A DNA stretch of 9,207 nucleotides, from NCBI GenBank assembly GCA_003170875.1, contig PMYJ01000006.1, positions 1 through 9,207 on the forward strand, written 5' to 3'. The position numbers were made by a program, and so were the translations under genes. Positions 6,176 to 9,207 of this stretch are shown in pieces. The notes beneath the pieces are model-generated. The model was not told the DNA's origin, made no database searches, and worked only from the letters and a program-made list of their open reading frames with translations. The first letter of the stretch is position 1. Every line of letters starts with the position of its first letter. This DNA is from Candidatus Dormiibacterota bacterium (GTDB taxonomy: Bacteria > Chloroflexota > Dormibacteria > Aeolococcales > Aeolococcaceae).

Positions 6176-6307
6176 TCAGGGAGCGTCGCAGGCAGCTGCG
6201 CGGGGGGGGCGCCGCTGTAGCTCATCCATGCGCCGACGGTAGTCCTCCCAGCGCTGGTAGCCTGGCGGCGCCGTGTTGATCGGCTCCGCCAGCCCTGACT
6301 GGCCCAC
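6176..6307 (-). pseudogene. Small ORF or gene remnant upstream of the XRE gene
   Basis: From a GTG at 6307 this reads 43 codons including PPGYQRWEDYRRRMDEL, whose spacing of Trp, Tyr and Arg looks like genuine protein. The extension upstream is antisense to panD and is not believed. There is no SD and no clear promoter. It lies 38 bp before the XRE start on the same strand, where a toxin partner could have been, but is too short for one. It may be the 3' fragment of a gene cut off by the arrival of the panD segment. Confidence 0.3.
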
Positions 6308-6319
6308 CGAGGTGCCATC

Positions 6320-6730
6320 GTGAAGACCTACGTCCACGCCAAGATCCACGGGCTCACCGTCACCGCCGCGGAGCTTGAGTACAGCGGGAGCGCCACCATC
6401 GACGCTGCCCTGCTGGACGCCTCGGGGATCGAGCCCTACCAGGAGGTGCAGGTCATCGACCTGGTGAACGGGAACCGGCTCACCACCTACGCCATCGCCG
6501 GCGGTCCGGGCGAGTTCCAGATGAACGGGGGCGCCGCGCTGCTGGTCGGGGTGGGCCATCGCTGCATCGTCATCTCCTACCAGATGACGGCGAGCTTCGA
6601 GGGTGCCAAGGTCGTCTTCGTCGGCGAGGGCAACCGCGCCGTCCGGACCCTTGAGTACCCGCTCATGGCCGACGAGCTGGCCTACGTAGGGCAGGCGAAC
6701 CAGCCGGTCCCCAATCCGAGGCCGGTGTGA
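6320..6730 (+). CDS. panD: Aspartate 1-decarboxylase proenzyme
   Basis: PanD converts L-aspartate to beta-alanine, needed for pantothenate and coenzyme A; it is cytoplasmic and a homotetramer. The proenzyme cleaves itself at a Gly-Ser bond to form a pyruvoyl cofactor. Here that bond is Gly23-Ser24 in EYSGSATID. Other family features are KIHG (Lys8), LLDASGI-PYQEVQV, NGNRLTTYAI (Arg53, Tyr57) and MNGGAALLVGVGH (Asn69), where the usual NGAA has an extra Gly. Length 136 fits the family. The GTG start has GAGGTG (6309-6314) 5 nt upstream. No panB, panC or panE is nearby, so the gene stands apart from its pathway in an accessory setting. Its N-terminal MKTYVHAKIHG is unlike the common MxRTMxxxKIH, a modest sign of divergence. 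All main catalytic residues seem kept. Confidence 0.93.
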   Translation: MKTYVHAKIHGLTVTAAELEYSGSATIDAALLDASGIEPYQEVQVIDLVNGNRLTTYAIAGGPGEFQMNGGAALLVGVGHRCIVISYQMTASFEGAKVVFVGEGNRAVRTLEYPLMADELAYVGQANQPVPNPRPV

Positions 6731-6768
6731 GCGGCCGCCTTCGGGTCCTGGAGGTTGGGAATTACGTC

Positions 6769-6834
6769 GGGATATAGGGTGGTCACGGGGATCGAGCTCC
6801 GTCTGCCGCCCCCGCCCGGGCCTCTCTATATCCC
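6769..6834. repeat. Inverted repeat GGGATATAG / CTATATCCC
   Basis: Perfect 9-bp arms lie at 6769-6777 and 6826-6834, 48 nt apart, AT-rich against a GC-rich background. They flank the alternative starts of the small acidic gene. They could be an operator pair for the downstream toxin-antitoxin genes or the ends of a small insertion. Confidence 0.4.
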
Positions 6835-6982
6835 TCGGAGCGTGACCGCCGAGCCCCCTGCCTCGAGTGACGAGGCCATCGTGCTGTTCTGGGGGGGCTT
6901 TGGAGACGGCGCGAAGGAGGTCTACGAACTGGTCAGCTCCGACTTCAAGCCCGCTGACGAGAAGTCTGAGGACGGCGAGTGA
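6779..6982 (+). CDS. Small acidic protein coupled to the downstream HigB-like toxin
   Basis: The family is not recognised. From GTG 6779 there are 67 residues; a TTG at 6755 or a GTG at 6842 (46 residues, with GGAG just upstream) are alternatives. The conserved-looking core is DEAIVLFWGGFGDGAKEVYE, followed by a strongly acidic tail ending ADEKSEDGE. Its TGA overlaps the GTG of the toxin gene (GTGA, 6979-6982), so the two are translationally coupled. Position and charge suggest a leader protein or an accessory antitoxin for the toxin, but no homology supports this. The N-terminal Pro-rich part (LRLPPPPGPLYIPRS) lies between inverted repeats and may not be translated. Confidence 0.45.
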   Translation: MVTGIELRLPPPPGPLYIPRSVTAEPPASSDEAIVLFWGGFGDGAKEVYELVSSDFKPADEKSEDGE

Positions 6983-7338
6983 CCAGCCCGACAAGGCGGC
7001 GCTGGCGAGACTACGCCACGCCCGGCGGCACACGACCCGTGCACGACTTCATCGAAGAGCTCGACGAGGACGGCGCGACCCAGGTACTGGCTGCGATGAA
7101 GGACGTGGCCGTGAACGGTCTGGAGGCCGCTCGCCACGTCCGAGGCGACATCTACGAGGTCCGGGCACCGGTCGCCAACGCAACGATCCGCATCCTCTTC
7201 GCTGTGGAGGGCGCCCGTGGCCTCATCCTCTTGGCCCTCGAGGCGTTCGCCAAGACCACGCGCGAGACGCCCCCTCAGAGCGTTCGGCTCGCCGAACGCC
7301 GTCTGGCCAGCTGGCGAGCCCGCGGCCATCATTACTAG
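6979..7338 (+). CDS. HigB/Gp49-type (RelE superfamily) toxin
   Basis: This 119-residue protein has the phage Gp49-like HigB pattern: an N-terminal TPGGTRPVHDFIEEL, a helix DGATQVLAAMKDVA, the beta segment GDIYEVRAP, IRILFAVEGARGLILLALEAF, then the hallmark KTTRETPPQSVRLAERRLASW, corresponding to the family's F-x-K-K-T-x-x-T-P-xx-E-I-xx-A motif. Such proteins are ribosome-dependent mRNA interferases. The Arg71 strand and the terminal helix are intact, so it could be active. The start overlaps the upstream acidic gene by 4 bases. An XRE antitoxin follows after 36 nt, giving the reversed toxin-antitoxin order typical of higBA. Confidence 0.85.
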   Translation: MTSPTRRRWRDYATPGGTRPVHDFIEELDEDGATQVLAAMKDVAVNGLEAARHVRGDIYEVRAPVANATIRILFAVEGARGLILLALEAFAKTTRETPPQSVRLAERRLASWRARGHHY

Positions 7339-7368
7339 TTGGCTATCTCATATGCGTCATGTCATACT
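7339..7368 (+). promoter_or_regulatory. Internal promoter for the HigA-like antitoxin
   Basis: TTGGCT (7339-7344), 18-nt spacer, CATACT (7363-7368), then 6 nt to ATG 7375. It lies in the toxin-antitoxin gap, so the antitoxin can be made independently as a leaderless mRNA. The CATATG palindrome at 7349-7354 inside the spacer could be part of an operator. Confidence 0.5.
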
Positions 7369-7374
7369 GCGCCC

Positions 7375-7716
7375 ATGCCCCAGGACTTCCTCGACGAAAT
7401 GATCGCCGCCCGAAGCGCCACCAGTCCCGGGTTTCAGGACCGAGTGGACGCGATCGCGCGGGGTCGCAAGCTCGTTCGCGATCTCACCTCGCTCCGCCAG
7501 GGCCTGGGACTCAGCCAGACGCTGATCGCAGCACGCATGGGAACCTCCCAGTCGTCGCTCGCCCGGCTCGAGGCCGGGGAGATGGACCCGCGGCTGTCGA
7601 CGGTCGAGCGCTACGCGCGCGCTCTCGACCTTGGCTTGGCGCTTGTTCGGGAGTCCGGCTCACCGCCAGGCGAGGCGCGCCTACGGCAGCCGGAACGGGA
7701 CCTGATCGCTTCGTAG
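7375..7716 (+). CDS. HigA-type XRE antitoxin
   Basis: The product is 113 residues from ATG 7375. An upstream in-frame start at 7339 would add residues overlapping the promoter and is not favoured. The helix-turn-helix spans about residues 34-88: LVRDLTSLRQGLGLSQTL, IAARMGTSQSSLARLEAG, then RLSTVERYARALDL. The N-terminal MPQDFLDEMIAARSA is typical of antitoxins paired with Gp49-type toxins. It should bind and neutralise the preceding toxin and repress the operon. It ends with TAG, and a plus-strand hairpin follows. Confidence 0.88.
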   Translation: MPQDFLDEMIAARSATSPGFQDRVDAIARGRKLVRDLTSLRQGLGLSQTLIAARMGTSQSSLARLEAGEMDPRLSTVERYARALDLGLALVRESGSPPGEARLRQPERDLIAS

Positions 7717-7728
7717 TTCCTCTTCGTC

Positions 7729-7743
7729 GGGCGACTTACGCCC
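7729..7743. terminator. Short hairpin between convergent genes
   Basis: GGGCG-ACTTA-CGCCC, a 5-bp stem between the antitoxin stop (7716) and the end of the minus-strand SH3 remnant (7738). No T tract, so a weak call. Confidence 0.25.
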
Positions 7744-8098
7744 TGATGATGAGCAGGCGGCCGTCGACCCAACCGGTCCAGCCGTTGGCGCAGACGACCT
7801 GCGCCCAGGGCCCCTGAGTCGTCGTCACCTGCACTGGCAAGTGCCCATCAAGGACCGTCCCCGCAGGCCCGTGAGGATCCGGTGCGGGCCGCGCCTACAT
7901 CCCCTGGGGCGGCACTTCATGGGTAGGGGCCCACCTAGCGTGGCTCGGAAAGGGCACGAGGGCTCGGCCATCGACCCACCCGGCCCATGCATTAGAGGAG
8001 ACGACGCGTGACCAGGCTCCCCGAGTTGCCGTCACCATGACCGGTAGGTGGCCACCGAGGGTGGCCAGCTCGGGCTCTTTAGAACCCTTTAGATCTCT
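7736..8098 (-). pseudogene. Decayed tandem SH3-like repeat sequence in the ParB frame
   Basis: On the minus strand two similar SH3-like segments read in one frame, at 8062-7949 and 7858-7739. Both contain GHLPV, a G-x-W turn, VV--N-W-GWVDGR; 21 of 33 aligned residues are identical. Period is exactly 204 nt. They are separated by a Pro-rich linker interrupted by one TAG (7895-7897) and end at TAA 7736-7738. There is no start codon of the usual kind before the first segment, because a TAA at 8099-8101 precedes it. Bacterial SH3-like domains usually bind peptides or cell-wall components and often occur at protein C-termini. The frame equals that of the ParB gene above, so this could be a lost C-terminal part of that gene or the ruin of a separate one. 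The second segment keeps a clean C-terminal end. Confidence 0.65.
8050..8066. repeat. Perfect hairpin GGCCACC-GAG-GGTGGCC
   Basis: A 7-bp GC-rich stem with a 3-nt loop inside the first SH3-like segment. It is not followed by T residues on either strand, so it is listed as a structure, not a terminator. Confidence 0.4.
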
Positions 8099-8103
8099 TT
8101 AGA
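8077..8103. repeat. Three CTTTAGA direct repeats at 10-bp period
   Basis: CTTTAGA occurs at 8077-8083, 8087-8093 and 8097-8103 (TCTAAAG on the minus strand), each exactly 10 bp apart, about one helical turn, so a protein could bind all copies on one face. They lie about 30 bp beyond the ParB stop and include the TAA that ends the frame there. They are AT-rich in GC-rich DNA. Candidate iteron or centromere-like site, or mere tandem slippage. Confidence 0.6.
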
Positions 8104-8131
8104 GCTTCGGCTCAACGACTGGACCCGGCCC

Positions 8132-9190
8132 CTACGAAACCTCCGCGCCGACCGTCTCCAGAAGGGCCGTCAACGCCTCGACGACGCCGGTCCAGGCCTG
8201 CCCGCCGTCCGGCGCCGCGGCGCTGGCGTCCCGGAAGGCGGTGAGGTCAGCGCAGATGGCGTCCCGCCACTCGCTGACGGAGGCGGACCGCTGGGCTGCG
8301 AGCCGGGTGGTGGCGAGCACCGACGGATGCACGTCGACGTCCCACCAGTCGGGGCCGACCTGGCGCCAGACGAAGGGCAGCGTGATCCGAGCCGGTCGGC
8401 CGACCACTGAACGCCCCGGCTGGGCTGGACGCGAGGGCGACGCAGCCACAGCCGCCGATACCGCACCGGCGGCTCGGACGGCCGCGATCGCCTCCTCAAT
8501 CGGCACCCCCGCACGGCGCTGCTCGTTCACGCGGCTGATGAACTCGACCTTGGCGTCCCGGCTCGGAAGATCAGCGATCGCCACCAGGGTGGCCGCGCGA
8601 TCCTTAGGATCCTGGGCCCGCAGCCCCACGGCGATCGCCACCGGCTCCCCCCGCGTGCGCAGCTCCCGCCGGGTTTCCATGTCGAGGCTGAGGACCGCGT
8701 TCATCTGGCGGACCCATCCCAGGCTCTTCTTGACCTTCTCGGCGATCTCGTCATCGCTCGCGAGGCCGAAGGCTTCCCGGATGCGCTGCATGCCCACCGC
8801 CGCGTCGACGGGGCTCAGCGCGTCGCGGTGCAGGCTGGTCGAGTAGGCCTCGAGGAAGGCCTGATCCGGATCGGCCCCCTCCACCATGCAGGGGAACTCG
8901 ACGACGCCGACCCGCTGGCCGGCCCGGAAGCGGCGCTCGCCGTCCGTGATCATGTGCACGCCGTTCGCCCCGTCCGCGGGTCGGACCCGCAGCGGGACGA
9001 GCACGCCATCGGCGGCGATGCTCCGGCCGAGCTCCTCCAGGGTGGCCTCGTCGAACTCGGTGCGCGGCTGGTTGGGATCGGGAATGAGGTACTGGGTCTC
9101 GATCCAGAGGAGGTCGGCCCGCCTCTCCAGGTGGAGGTCGCGAGGGGGTGCGGCGCGAAGCGCCAGGGCCTGACGGGCTGCTCTGCTCAC
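8132..9190 (-). CDS. ParB-family (ParB/Srx N-terminal domain) protein
   Basis: A 352-residue protein from GTG 9190, with SD-like GAGGG (9198-9202) 7 nt upstream. Residues ~27-115 are the ParB nucleotide-binding domain: LIPDPNQPR, EELGRSIAADGVLVPLRV, and the GERR box at 84-87 that in ParB contacts CTP phosphate. Then come LHRDALSPVDAA (120-131) and a helix-turn-helix region about 138-175 (DDEIAEKVKKSLGWVRQMN). The rest (about 230-352) is Ala-rich, followed by an unrecognised segment with WRQVGPDWWDVDV; it does not resemble the chromosomal dimerisation domain. ParB proteins slide on DNA from parS to help segregation, and similar proteins regulate transcription in elements. A ParA partner is not in the window but could lie to the right, upstream of this gene. 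No parS palindrome was recognised. The direct repeats just past the stop are a candidate binding site. Confidence 0.85.
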   Translation of the reverse strand: MSRAARQALALRAAPPRDLHLERRADLLWIETQYLIPDPNQPRTEFDEATLEELGRSIAADGVLVPLRVRPADGANGVHMITDGERRFRAGQRVGVVEFPCMVEGADPDQAFLEAYSTSLHRDALSPVDAAVGMQRIREAFGLASDDEIAEKVKKSLGWVRQMNAVLSLDMETRRELRTRGEPVAIAVGLRAQDPKDRAATLVAIADLPSRDAKVEFISRVNEQRRAGVPIEEAIAAVRAAGAVSAAVAASPSRPAQPGRSVVGRPARITLPFVWRQVGPDWWDVDVHPSVLATTRLAAQRSASVSEWRDAICADLTAFRDASAAAPDGGQAWTGVVEALTALLETVGAEVS

Positions 9191-9207
9191 TGGTGCACCC
9201 TCTTCTT

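Noticed and set aside
6176..7033. Long minus-strand open frame of 285 codons
   Set aside because: Most of it is antisense to panD and the acidic gene, both of which have better support. Only its last ~43 codons were kept as a possible remnant.
6867..7817. Plus-strand open frame of 316 codons
   Set aside because: It is rich in Arg, Pro and Thr, without motifs, and overlaps the well-supported toxin and antitoxin genes in another frame; it is a GC-rich shadow.
8050..8066. Rho-independent terminator at the GGCCACC hairpin
   Set aside because: No T tract on either side, and the hairpin lies inside the SH3-like coding remnant.
7736..8134. Stop-codon recoding joining ParB to the SH3 repeats
   Set aside because: Both TAG and TAA would have to be read through, while TAG ends other genes here (toxin at 7336-7338, antitoxin at 7714-7716, minus toxin at 5176-5178). 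Decay is simpler.
1..9207. CRISPR arrays, tRNA or rRNA genes
   Set aside because: No regularly spaced repeats with unique spacers, no cloverleaf with a T-arm motif and no rRNA-like sequence were noticed on either strand.

Overview
The window is a GC-rich (roughly two-thirds G+C by eye) accessory segment with frequent GTG starts. This fits a high-GC actinobacterium or a related terrestrial lineage such as Chloroflexota or Dormibacterota. That placement is an impression from composition and protein style; no rRNA or other marker gene is present. A tyrosine recombinase, a duplicated recombinase end, a ParB-family protein, several toxin-antitoxin-like modules and decayed genes suggest a genomic island, integrated element or plasmid.

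Left part (1-1708): the C-terminal catalytic half of a tyrosine recombinase is followed by a degenerate second copy of its last codons and 3' flank, about 199 bp downstream. A minus-strand multi-pass membrane protein runs into this duplicated end, so its C-terminus is antisense to recombinase-derived DNA.

Centre left (1888-4779): a plus-strand cluster encodes a 571-residue protein that reads as PIN nuclease + GNAT acetyltransferase + PUA/ASCH-like domain, then a 137-residue ASCH protein overlapping it by 7 bases, then a membrane-anchored protein resembling DUF4760. This combination of RNA cleavage, acyl transfer and RNA-binding-like folds is the best candidate for an uncharacterised system. 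Next come a 26-codon ORF with a leaderless-type promoter and about 280 bp without a clear gene.

Centre (5176-6307, minus strand): a RelE/ParE-like small protein is preceded by an unrecognised partner, a HigA-like XRE regulator with a dyad and LexA-like site in its promoter, and a possible small-gene remnant.

Centre right (6320-7716, plus strand): panD (aspartate 1-decarboxylase), a small acidic protein coupled to a HigB/Gp49-type toxin, and a HigA-type XRE antitoxin.

Right end (7736-9190, minus strand): a complete ParB-family gene is followed, in the same reading frame but across stop codons, by two decayed SH3-like repeats and three CTTTAGA repeats spaced exactly 10 bp apart.

Several starts in the window (7375 plus, 6137 minus, 5690 minus, 4815 plus) lie 6-7 nt after a TAnnnT-like hexamer, which suggests that leaderless transcription is common here.
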